A DNA stretch of 22,036 nucleotides from the NCBI GenBank assembly GCA_002493085.1, contig DKXQ01000028.1, positions 1 through 22,036 of the forward strand. The letters are read 5' to 3'. Numbering within the stretch: the stretch's first letter is position 1; every line of letters begins with the position of its first letter. Under the pieces are notes generated by a model. The model was not told the origin of the DNA and ran no database searches. It was given only the letters and a program-made list of their open reading frames with translations. Below are positions 15,377 through 21,766 of the stretch, in pieces. This DNA is from Lachnoclostridium sp. UBA7122. GTDB taxonomy: Bacteria; Bacillota; Clostridia; Lachnospirales; Lachnospiraceae. The position numbers and the translations under genes are program-made.

Positions 15377-16216
15377 ATGAATAAAAATACAGGCAATAAC
15401 ACCAAAAAATATGAACCTTCCATAGAGAATTTTATTTGTGATGAATTTTCTATCTGCCGTGAAGAAAGGCAATATGCAGTATTTTTATATAATGTCCTGC
15501 GTAAATACAGTGATGCCAGAAAACGTAAAGAACAGACACAGGACATAAAAGATATATTTACAGCATGCCATATTCCAGAATGTGCATCTATTGAATACGT
15601 CTTTTATGAAGCTGCTTTTATGCGTGATTTCTTTGAGAGAAGCCGAAAGCTTGCTTTAAGTGAAAACTTTAATACGAAATTAATCCAGTATGTATATGGA
15701 CAAAAACATAAAGAAAGTGAAAATATTGTAGAATATTCTGGCAAAGAATACAATCTGGGACATAATACAATAGACTTTAAAGAGCTGCTTATTAATGGTA
15801 AAAATATACAAGATAATGAAAAAGACTGGTTAAAATACAGGATTAAATGGATGATGAATGCTAAACCAGACATTGCAGTAATATATCACACTGTGGAAGA
15901 TAACTTAAAATTTCTTCTGTTTATTGAGTGCAAATTTGAATCAAAAGAAAGTTTATATTCGTATACAGATAAAAACGGAAATACAGAAAGCATGGGGCAG
16001 AGAGAAATACAATGGAACATAGCAGAGTTTTTATGTGATTACTATCTGCATAATAATAATGGGAAAAAAATAATAACCCCTGCCCCTGGCATGAAAGATA
16101 ATAAATCATGCCTTGCCAGTTTTGTACGCAAAAACTGTAATACAGATGCAGTTAATGGTGAAATTGCTATAAGACAGTTAATAGAACTTAATAATAAAAT
16201 ATTCCAGCCACTATAA
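15377..16216 (+). CDS. Probable PD-(D/E)XK nuclease
   Basis: A 279-residue soluble protein. KPD at 163-165 is followed after a beta-strand-like stretch by FIECKFES (182-189), giving P164-D165...E184-C185-K186, a good PD-(D/E)XK nuclease core. A downstream helix GQREIQWNIAEFLCDYY (207-223) could hold the accessory Gln/Glu residues. The N-terminal CREERQYAVFLYNVL (27-41) may provide a further acidic residue. The start at 15377 follows AAAGGA at about ten bases; an ATG at 15320 inside the previous gene lacks a binding site. It lies 49 bases after the FliG_C gene. Nucleic-acid cleavage is inferred from the motif only; the protein family is not one I can name. Confidence 0.65.
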   Translation: MNKNTGNNTKKYEPSIENFICDEFSICREERQYAVFLYNVLRKYSDARKRKEQTQDIKDIFTACHIPECASIEYVFYEAAFMRDFFERSRKLALSENFNTKLIQYVYGQKHKESENIVEYSGKEYNLGHNTIDFKELLINGKNIQDNEKDWLKYRIKWMMNAKPDIAVIYHTVEDNLKFLLFIECKFESKESLYSYTDKNGNTESMGQREIQWNIAEFLCDYYLHNNNGKKIITPAPGMKDNKSCLASFVRKNCNTDAVNGEIAIRQLIELNNKIFQPL

Positions 16217-16221
16217 TTACA

Positions 16222-16300
16222 AAGTTCCTTCTGTACGTAAAATATCCAAGGTACGAACCGGGCAGGAAGCCCCCACTTCTTAAGTGGGGGAGCACGTCAC
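16222..16300 (+). mobile_element. Orphan right end of an IS200/IS605-type element (omega-RNA 3' scaffold remnant)
   Basis: CCAAGGTACGAACCGGGCAG, then a perfect hairpin CCCCCACTT-CTT-AAGTGGGGG (16270-16290), then AGCACGTCAC. This is the usual right end of tnpB-carrying IS605 elements in Clostridia, the part that forms the 3' scaffold of the TnpB guide RNA. No tnpA, tnpB or left end is in the window; the upstream gene is unrelated. So it is a relic or a non-autonomous copy. The bases after 16300 would be the guide if the RNA were still made. Confidence 0.7.
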
Positions 16301-16938
16301 CATTGTGTAAATATCATTAACATGATAAACAATATATATATTATTGGTAGATAACACGCTGATTTGTCATCTGAAAAAATTTGATCACCTGATTTTACAA
16401 TTTTGAGCTTAAAAGCAAATTTAAAACATAGATAGCCAAGTGCTGTTCCTAAAGTATTTGCAATCAAATCGTTAATATCGGTAGCTCTATACAAAGTAAA
16501 CAATTGGCTAATTTCTATTACAAGTGATAGTCCCACTCCAAGTAATAATATTTTTTTCCATTGCTCATATAATTTGCTTAGCATAGGACAAAGAAATCCC
16601 AACGGAATAAAACAAAAGACATTCAAAATAAATTCTAAATTTAATCCATTAATTAATGGAATTAGATTAATATTGGGATTAAACAATGGCTCTCCCAGTG
16701 CAGATAGACGAATAAATTCTTTTATAGCCGGAAATCCGGCAATATGATTTAAAACAACACACAAATAATAATAAAAAACTATTAAAGTAATAGTCATTCT
16801 AATTTTCGCTATACTTTTATTTTTCTTATATAGCCAATACATTGTTCCTGTTATCAATAATATTCCCCCAACAATAATCCTTAAATCTATGTATATTAAA
16901 TCTAAAACCGCTTCAAATAAACTTAATTGGATTTCCAT
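16297..16938 (-). CDS. VanZ-like membrane protein
   Basis: A 213-residue protein with about five membrane helices (near 17-34, 46-67, 100-125, 130-147 and 195-212). The VanZ family landmarks are present: FILNVFCFIPLGFL in the middle and VIEISQL...RATDINDLIANTLGTALGY further on. VanZ gives low-level teicoplanin resistance in enterococcal clusters; most family members have no known role, and there are no van genes here. GGAGG lies five bases before the ATG. The TGA stop (16299-16297) falls inside the IS605 right end, so the natural C-terminus may have been cut and replaced. Confidence 0.8.
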   Translation of the reverse strand: MEIQLSLFEAVLDLIYIDLRIIVGGILLITGTMYWLYKKNKSIAKIRMTITLIVFYYYLCVVLNHIAGFPAIKEFIRLSALGEPLFNPNINLIPLINGLNLEFILNVFCFIPLGFLCPMLSKLYEQWKKILLLGVGLSLVIEISQLFTLYRATDINDLIANTLGTALGYLCFKFAFKLKIVKSGDQIFSDDKSACYLPIIYILFIMLMIFTQW

Positions 16939-16991
16939 AGTAACCTCCAGTGCATTGGTAACATAATTGCTGCCAATGTTGCATATTTTCT

Positions 16992-17019
16992 ATTATATTT
17001 CGGCATAAATTGTGGTAAA
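16992..17019 (-). promoter_or_regulatory. Candidate promoter of the VanZ-like gene
   Basis: On the minus strand TTTACC (17019-17014), a 16-base spacer, then TATAAT (16997-16992), about 55 bases before the start codon. Confidence 0.45.
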
Positions 17020-17101
17020 CTTTATTTCTATCCTACATAGACAGTATGCAGACTTTTTTATAGTTAAAATTAACAAAGTAAAAAGAAAAATAGCAAAAAA
17101 G

Positions 17102-17131
17102 TTTGTCTATTATTGTATTTTTGTTGTATAA
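17102..17131 (+). promoter_or_regulatory. Candidate promoter with no gene left behind it
   Basis: TTGTCT, 18 bases, then TATAAT. Nothing coding follows directly. The 17020-17500 stretch otherwise holds only A+T-rich sequence and one gene remnant, so the promoter may have served a deleted gene. Confidence 0.35.
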
Positions 17132-17338
17132 TAAATCTGATATACAAGGTTACCTCTTTCGTTTGATTTTTTTGCAAATATATTATACTACGAAACATGC
17201 TTTGTGCGTCATTTATTTTTAAAAAAGTTGTAAAGTGGTGTATATTATAGATATTAACTGGTTCTGCAAAGGAAGCTTACTGCTGGATGCATAATTAGAC
17301 AATGTTACAGGGGAGTCCGTAGAAAGTACGCTTGTTAA

Positions 17339-17485
17339 AAGTGGCAATACGTTTATGAAAAGGTCGTCTGTTTCAAGCAGTTCATTGGATTTACAGATAT
17401 AAAGCAGAAGAAATGGGTGGAATATCTGAATAATCTGGATTATAAGATTGCTTTTTACAATGATTCCATTGATGGGGTGAAATAA
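17339..17485 (+). pseudogene. C-terminal remnant of an unidentified gene
   Basis: An open stretch of 48 codons without a start reads like real protein: FKQFIGFTDIKQKKWVEYL, then NNLDYKIAFYNDSIDGVK and a stop. It is preceded by an in-frame TAA at 17336-17338, and other frames upstream look coding only briefly. It is probably the 3' end of a decayed gene; I cannot assign the family. Confidence 0.4.
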
Positions 17486-17498
17486 ATTAAAAAATCTA

Positions 17499-17529
17499 TT
17501 GACTCTTACGGAGCGTAATAGTTTATAGT
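17499..17529 (+). promoter_or_regulatory. MerR-type promoter/operator with 19-bp spacer
   Basis: TTGACT (17499-17504) and TATAGT (17524-17529) are separated by exactly 19 bases, the lengthened spacer typical of promoters that MerR proteins activate by DNA twisting. The spacer and flank hold a dyad, CTCTTACG-GAG-CGTAATAG (17503-17521), with one mismatch. It lies just before the MerR gene, so autoregulation is likely. Confidence 0.75.
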
Positions 17530-17560
17530 GGTCTTATCAGGAACAGGAGGCCAGGACGCA

Positions 17561-18406
17561 ATGAGGACAGTAAAGGAAATTTCAAATATTACAGGTATCA
17601 GCGTACGCACGCTTCACTATTATGATGAAATTGGTTTACTGAAACCAACAGATAAGAGTGATGCCGGATACCGGCTTTATGACGATAAGGCTTTAGAACG
17701 GTTGCAACAGATATTGTTCTTTCGTGAGTTTGATATTCCTTTGAAAGAAATCAAAGCTGTTATGGAAAATCCTGCTCTTGACAGAAACCATATATTACAA
17801 ATGCAACGAAAGATGCTCATGGCAAAGATTGAACGTATGAAGCATCTGGTTGCAAACATTGATGATATTCTGGAAGAAGATAATAGAATGGATTTTGCAA
17901 TTTTCAACAAGACAGAGATGGAGGAAATGTTTCAGGCAATGATAGACCATATGCCAGAAGAAATCAAAAAAACAGCTATAGATGAATTTGGTGGGCTGGA
18001 ACAGTGGCAGGAGCATTACATTAAGACAGTTTCCAGTGAAGATATGCAGAAACGTTATCAGAAAATGGTGGAATGGTTTGGCGGAAAGGAAGGGTATCTT
18101 GCTACTGTAAAAAATCCAATCAGCAAAGAGGTTGCGGAAAGCTACCAGAAACGCATTGACGCTATTTTAGAAAAATTAGCCGGCAGGCGGGAATACTCTG
18201 TGGATTCCTTTGAAGTAAAGGAGATAATTGGAGAATATGGTTTTGTTATGAAACAACTCTGCCAGGTAAAAGATGAAAAGGGAATGATGCTTTCCCTTGC
18301 ACAGACTTACCACAATGAACAGGTCAAAGCAAATACAAATGAGAAATATGGTGATGGGACAGCACATTTCTTTATGCAGGCTATAGAAACATTTTACAAA
18401 GATTGA
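17561..18406 (+). CDS. MerR family regulator with TipAS-like C-terminal domain
   Basis: A 281-residue regulator. The N-terminal winged helix has the MerR signature VKEISNITGISVRTLHYYDE (4-23) and GYRLYDD, then a dimerising coiled coil (about 75-110). The C-terminal ~150 residues, helical and rich in Met/Glu/Trp (for example ALAQTYHNEQ-type repeats near the end), fit the TipAS/antibiotic-binding domain of TipA and Mta regulators. Such proteins usually activate efflux or detoxification genes and themselves. A longer reading frame begins at a GTG at 17528, but that overlaps the -10. The ATG at 17561, with CAGGAGG upstream, is the credible start. The inducer is unknown, and no intact transporter lies next to it. 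Confidence 0.88.
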   Translation: MRTVKEISNITGISVRTLHYYDEIGLLKPTDKSDAGYRLYDDKALERLQQILFFREFDIPLKEIKAVMENPALDRNHILQMQRKMLMAKIERMKHLVANIDDILEEDNRMDFAIFNKTEMEEMFQAMIDHMPEEIKKTAIDEFGGLEQWQEHYIKTVSSEDMQKRYQKMVEWFGGKEGYLATVKNPISKEVAESYQKRIDAILEKLAGRREYSVDSFEVKEIIGEYGFVMKQLCQVKDEKGMMLSLAQTYHNEQVKANTNEKYGDGTAHFFMQAIETFYKD

Positions 18407-18433
18407 TTCTATTGGCGGGACGGTTTGAATCAA

Positions 18434-18455
18434 AAATGGTCTTTTCAGACCATTT
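18434..18455 (+). terminator. Hairpin after the MerR gene
   Basis: AAATGGTC pairs with GACCATTT around a TTTTCA loop, about 30 bases after the stop. The U tract is short (TTTCT), so it is a weak candidate. Confidence 0.55.
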
Positions 18456-18477
18456 CTGCTATAAAGATAGTCTGGGT

Positions 18478-18597
18478 TTAGCACAAGGCGGGCATGAACT
18501 TTGCAAATAAGTATAAACCATCTTCGCCGGCGTTTACTTCGTGTGGGATACCGGCGGGGAAAACAGATATAACTCCTGGTTCGTAAGTGATTGACAT
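18478..18597 (-). pseudogene. Truncated cupin-domain protein, C-terminal part only
   Basis: On the minus strand 39 codons read YEPGVISVFPAGIPHEVNAG and EDGLYLFAKFMPALC before a stop. PAGIPHEV is the second metal-binding cupin motif (PxxxPH). The preceding two thirds of the barrel, with the first HxH motif, is missing: the frame stops matching at 18597, where the nitroreductase fragment begins on the other strand. A small cupin next to a nitroreductase is a common Clostridial pairing, so this is probably what is left after a deletion. Confidence 0.65.
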
Positions 18598-18980
18598 CTA
18601 TAGAGGTCCCAGTTATGGATTTAAGGGAGGGGCTGTCTGCAGTTTCTGAATCGGCAAATATTTATAATGCCCCAGTAGCAGTTGTGGTATGTGCAGATAA
18701 AAGCAAGGCATGGACACGCCCATTTGACAGCATGGTAACGACAGATATTGATGCCTCCATTCTGACTGACCACATGATGCATATGACCACAGAGCTGGGA
18801 CTTGGCAGCGTATGGATTTGTTATTTTAAGCCGGATGTATTGAAACAGGGATTAGGCCTGCCGGAAAATCTGGAGCCGGTAAATATCCTTGCATTAGGAT
18901 ATTCAGCAGAACCGGAGGCAGGCAAAGACAGGCACAGCCAGACGAGAATACCGATGGATGAGTTAGTACAGTACAAATAA
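18591..18980 (+). pseudogene. Nitroreductase family protein lacking its N-terminus
   Basis: About 125 codons match the C-terminal two thirds of an FMN nitroreductase: AVSESANIYNAPVAVVVCAD, the TTDIDASILTDHMMHMTTELGLGSVWI helix region, and VNILALGYSAEP near the end. The first ~55 residues, which hold the RxSxRxF FMN-binding start, are absent, and there is no ribosome binding site at the left edge. Homology begins right at the cupin fragment. Without the N-terminal FMN contacts it is unlikely to be active. Confidence 0.7.
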
Positions 18981-19015
18981 GTTAAAACGAAAAAATACGG
19001 ACAGGCTGAATATAA

Positions 19016-19036
19016 TGTACCCTATAAGGTGGACAA
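19016..19036 (+). mobile_element. Possible IS3-family left-end relic
   Basis: TGTACCCTATAAGGTGGACA resembles IS150-group terminal repeats, which begin TGTACC and contain GTNGACA. No transposase frame or matching right end is nearby. A similar TGTACCCCTAAAAATAAACA occurs at 20568-20587. Confidence 0.3.
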
Positions 19037-19128
19037 AACAAGAAGAACAGTATCTTAGTTCCAGTGAAATTCTAATTAAGTTTTCATATACCCAGGTAAA
19101 GTTACACTATCTATATCTACAATATATC

Positions 19129-19157
19129 TTTACAAATAAAGAAAAAAGTGATAACAT
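19129..19157 (+). promoter_or_regulatory. Candidate promoter of the TetR gene
   Basis: TTTACA (19129-19134), 17 bases, TAACAT (19152-19157). The -10 lies inside the operator dyad, which would give direct repression. Confidence 0.45.
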
Positions 19158-19182
19158 TAATACATACCGTATGAATGTTATC
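19150..19182 (+). promoter_or_regulatory. TetR operator dyad
   Basis: GATAACATT and AATGTTATC are perfect 9-base arms; inner ATAC/GTAT extends the symmetry across a 33-base site just before the ribosome binding site. Size and position fit autorepression by the TetR protein. Confidence 0.7.
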
Positions 19183-19197
19183 TAAAAGGAGGCTAAT

Positions 19198-19842
19198 ATG
19201 GCTCGAAATAAGTATCCAGAATTTACAGTAGAGAAGATTTTGGAAGTTGCCCAGAAGCTTTTTCTTGAAAAAGGATATGATAACACAACGATACAAGATA
19301 TTGTTGATAAGCTTGGAGGTTTAACAAAGGGCGCAATTTATCATCATTTTAAATCTAAAGAAGAAATTATAGTTGCTTTAAGCGATAGAATGTTTTTGGA
19401 GAGTAATCCGTTTATAGCTGTAAAAAAACGCAGTGATTTAAATGCTTTGGAGAAAATGAGGGAGGTTATCAGATTAAATCAGGCAAATTTTAAAAGTGTT
19501 CAGATTGAAATACAGACGCTGCCTCTGCTTCAAAATCCGCGCATTTTTACAGAAATGATGGAAACAAATCGTCGTAATCTTTCTCCTCTCTGGCTGGAAT
19601 TGATTGAAGAAGGGATACGGGATGGTTCTGTCCATACTGAATATGCAAAGGAAATTGCTGAACTGATACCCTTTCTTGGAGATGTATGGCTGTATCCGGC
19701 TGTTTATCCGGCAACAGAGGAAGAAGTGTTTCATAAGTTTTTGTTTCTAAAGGAAATGCTCGAAAAGATGGGGGTACCTATTATAGATGATGAAATGGTA
19801 AATTTATTGAAAGACCAAATTAGTAATGTTGCAAATATATAG
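19198..19842 (+). CDS. TetR family transcriptional regulator
   Basis: A 214-residue regulator. The N-terminal helix-turn-helix is typical of TetR: KILEVAQKLFLEKGYDNTTI (13-32), then the recognition helix region LGGLTKGAIYHHFKSKEEII (38-57). The C-terminal ligand domain is variable and does not reveal the inducer. AAAAGGAGG lies seven bases before the ATG. The gene is preceded by a 33-base operator dyad and followed by a hydrolase gene whose leader repeats half of that dyad, so it probably controls both. A 12-bp hairpin separates the two genes. Confidence 0.88.
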   Translation: MARNKYPEFTVEKILEVAQKLFLEKGYDNTTIQDIVDKLGGLTKGAIYHHFKSKEEIIVALSDRMFLESNPFIAVKKRSDLNALEKMREVIRLNQANFKSVQIEIQTLPLLQNPRIFTEMMETNRRNLSPLWLELIEEGIRDGSVHTEYAKEIAELIPFLGDVWLYPAVYPATEEEVFHKFLFLKEMLEKMGVPIIDDEMVNLLKDQISNVANI

Positions 19843-19847
19843 AGATT

Positions 19848-19880
19848 ATGAAATGCCTTGTGGATTATAAGGCATTTCAT
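19848..19880 (+). terminator. Hairpin between the TetR and hydrolase genes
   Basis: ATGAAATGCCTT (19848-19859) pairs fully with AAGGCATTTCAT (19869-19880) around a nine-base loop. Only TT follows, so it may attenuate rather than fully terminate. Confidence 0.55.
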
Positions 19881-19895
19881 TTAACAGATATACAT

Positions 19896-19910
19896 ACATT
19901 CATAAGGTAT
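19896..19910 (+). promoter_or_regulatory. Half-copy of the TetR operator upstream of the hydrolase gene
   Basis: ACATTCATAAGGTAT matches 14 of 15 bases of ACATTCATACGGTAT, the reverse complement of the inner part of the dyad at 19150-19182. It sits about 25 bases before the hydrolase start. Confidence 0.5.
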
Positions 19911-19936
19911 TAATCATAAGGAGGTTTAGCAGTTTT

Positions 19937-20563
19937 ATGGAAAGCAGGAATGAAAAATACATCTTTTTACATGGACTGGGGCAGACAGCGGCAAGCTGGG
20001 ATAAAGTTTTCTCTGTTTTGCGTATACAATCCCCTGTATGTCCGGATTTATTTTCGATGTTAAAAGGCCAGAACATAAATTATCCAAATATGTTCAGACA
20101 GTTTGAAAAATCATGCAATGAATATCATGGCATGATAAATATATGCGGTATTTCATTGGGAGCAGTTTTAGCATTAAATTATGCAGCAGAGCATTTGCAG
20201 AAGGTGCAATCTTTGATTTTAATTGCACCACAGTTTAAGATGCCCAAAGGGATGCTTTATGTCCAGAATATAGTATTTCATCTTATGCCTGAAATAAAGT
20301 TTTTGGAAATGGGTATATCCAAAAAGGATACAATATCTTTAACAAAATCTATGTTAAGATTGGACTTCCGGGCAGAATTAAGCAGGCTTACTTGTCCGGT
20401 AATGATTATTTGTGGAGAAAAGGACAAGGTAAACAAAAAAGCAGCAATTAGCATGAACAATAAAATGCTGAATTCAAAGCTTTATTGGGTAGCGCAGGCT
20501 GGACATGAAGTGAATATTGAAGCACCAGAGGAATTGGCAAATTTAATAGAAAAATTTTGGTGA
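19937..20563 (+). CDS. Alpha/beta-fold hydrolase
   Basis: A 208-residue cytosolic hydrolase of the alpha/beta fold. The oxyanion loop is FLHGLGQT (10-17). The nucleophile elbow is CGISLG (serine near residue 73), the acid is likely Asp in ICGEKDKV, and the histidine is in AGHEVN near the C-terminus, so the triad is complete. The lid region between strands 6 and 7 is short, in line with the small overall size. Substrate is unknown. CATAAGGAGG precedes the ATG, though at about twelve bases. It follows the TetR gene and carries a related half-operator, suggesting induction by a compound that the enzyme acts on. Confidence 0.8.
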   Translation: MESRNEKYIFLHGLGQTAASWDKVFSVLRIQSPVCPDLFSMLKGQNINYPNMFRQFEKSCNEYHGMINICGISLGAVLALNYAAEHLQKVQSLILIAPQFKMPKGMLYVQNIVFHLMPEIKFLEMGISKKDTISLTKSMLRLDFRAELSRLTCPVMIICGEKDKVNKKAAISMNNKMLNSKLYWVAQAGHEVNIEAPEELANLIEKFW

Positions 20564-20572
20564 ACTGTACCC

Positions 20573-20950
20573 CTAAAAATAAACACTCCCCCTCCCATGC
20601 GTCTGCGTCAGATTTCCATAACTTCGTTTAATGACCTCTGGCGCAATGCACATGGCTTTTACCAATATTCCTGCACCAAACGAACCTCCGAAACAAGACA
20701 TTTCGTTAAATACTAGGCCATTTATTACATCAACTGCCCATTTCCCATAATCATGATTTCGGGGCGATAAGGAAACCTCTGCGCTTTTGCCAGGGTGTCC
20801 GATTGTATCAACAGCATAAACATGAAAGTCATCCAGTAAAAACCCGCAATATTTTAAATTATATGCAGTTGCCGCATTGCCGCCATGAAAGACCAACAGA
20901 GGCTTTCCTCTTAAATTGCCGCATTCGATTATATGTGTTTTTCTAAAGGA
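20573..20950 (-). pseudogene. Broken alpha/beta hydrolase gene
   Basis: On the minus strand about 110 codons encode the middle of a second alpha/beta hydrolase: PLLVFHGGNAATAYN with the oxyanion HG, YAVDTIGHPGKS, and the nucleophile elbow CFGGSFGAG. Homology ends at APEVIKR; a short unrelated tail then reaches a stop. Upstream, the coding sense continues to KTHIIECGNLRGK (near 20940) with no start, and a further EVPLEK piece lies in another frame. Both ends are therefore damaged. The acid and histidine of the triad are missing. It is not a copy of the neighbouring plus-strand hydrolase. Confidence 0.65.
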
Positions 20951-21065
20951 ACCTCAAAGATTTAAGTTTCTTACTATGTTGCATATGTATTTCAATGTGT
21001 CCAATTCCTAAGATTATCGTAGCAATTATAAACCATATAACTTTGCCATATATTCCAAGCAGAGC

Positions 21066-21096
21066 AAAAGGCGGTACGCTGTCATGGCGTACCGCC
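21066..21096 (-). terminator. Intrinsic terminator of the toxin-antitoxin operon
   Basis: GGCGGTACGC pairs perfectly with GCGTACCGCC (21096-21087 with 21079-21070) and is followed on the minus strand by TTTT, a few bases after the toxin stop. Confidence 0.8.
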
Positions 21097-21103
21097 CCGC
21101 TGC

Positions 21104-21370
21104 TTAAAACTGCCTTAATATGCCGTGATGCCCTACGTCCACCAGGATAATCATTTTATCGCCTTCGTAATACCAGATAATGCGGATGTCCATGTTGACG
21201 CTGCACTCGAAAAGGTCCGTGGTGCCCTGGATGCGTTTGGTCCGCAGCGACGGATGGGAAGGATTTTCAGCCAGAAGTTCCAGCTTGTTTTTAAGCTGCT
21301 TCTTCTCCTGTGTGGTCAGACCCTTAAAATGCTTTTGGAAACGGGGCGTAAAGGTAAATTCATACGCCAT
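21104..21370 (-). CDS. RelE/ParE-superfamily toxin
   Basis: An 88-residue protein with the small RelE/ParE fold. It starts FTFTPRFQKHFKGL, a usual first strand and helix, has the central IQGTTDLFECSVNMDIRIIW block, and ends VDVGHHGILRQF, where RelE/YafQ-like toxins place a catalytic or ribosome-contacting His. Such toxins cut mRNA on the ribosome; ParE relatives instead inhibit gyrase, and I cannot exclude that. Its start overlaps the antitoxin stop by one base (TAATG), so translation is coupled. Base composition is clearly more G+C-rich than the genes to the left. Confidence 0.85.
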   Translation of the reverse strand: MAYEFTFTPRFQKHFKGLTTQEKKQLKNKLELLAENPSHPSLRTKRIQGTTDLFECSVNMDIRIIWYYEGDKMIILVDVGHHGILRQF

Positions 21371-21630
21371 TATTCTGCCTCCAATTTGTCAAACAGGGCG
21401 TCCACGCTGTCAAAGACAGGCTGTTCCCCGGATGCGAGCTTTGCCTTTACACCACTGATTTCTTCTTTGAGCTCGCTCAGATATTTCTTCGGGTAGACGA
21501 CTACCGGCATGATGCAGATGGAACCATCTTTCTCGAAAATGTCCAGCTTGTCACCTTCTGACAGGCCGAGCTTGACAATGATTTCTCTTGGTATCGTGAC
21601 CTGGGCTTTTTGGCGTAATTCGGCCAGCAT
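21370..21630 (-). CDS. AbrB/MazE/SpoVT-type antitoxin
   Basis: An 86-residue protein. The N-terminal swapped-hairpin DNA-binding domain reads ELRQKAQVTIPREIIVKLGL then GDKLDIFEKDGSI (about 4-37). The C-terminal half is acidic (KLASGEQPVFDSVDALFDKL) and probably wraps the toxin. The gene comes first, as is usual, and probably represses its own promoter. AAAAGGAG precedes the ATG by eight bases. Confidence 0.85.
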   Translation of the reverse strand: MLAELRQKAQVTIPREIIVKLGLSEGDKLDIFEKDGSICIMPVVVYPKKYLSELKEEISGVKAKLASGEQPVFDSVDALFDKLEAE

Positions 21631-21684
21631 AGAATCATCTCCTTTTTAAGTTTGAAAGTTGGAAGTTCTTACTTTCTTACTTAT

Positions 21685-21713
21685 AGTATATCCACTTTGG
21701 GGGATTTATGCAA
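21685..21713 (-). promoter_or_regulatory. Promoter of the toxin-antitoxin operon
   Basis: On the minus strand TTGCAT (21713-21708), 17 bases, TATACT (21690-21685). Direct repeats follow in the leader (AGTAAGAA twice, then GAACTTCCAACTTTC), a plausible site for the AbrB-type antitoxin. Confidence 0.7.
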
Positions 21714-21741
21714 GGGGATACAAAAAAATTTACAGAATAGC

Positions 21742-21765
21742 AAAAGCGGCCAGCACCGTGGCCGC
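21742..21765 (-). terminator. Intrinsic terminator of the XRE gene
   Basis: GCGGCCA pairs with TGGCCGC (21765-21759 with 21752-21746), followed on the minus strand by TTTT, directly after the XRE stop codon. Confidence 0.75.
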
Positions 21766-21766
21766 C

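Noticed and set aside
14389..16216. Zorya defence system
   Set aside because: Neither a membrane-spanning ZorA with long tail nor a ZorB-type peptidoglycan-binding protein is present.
18176..18484. Minus-strand open frame opposite the MerR gene
   Set aside because: It is antisense to a clear gene and resembles no protein family.
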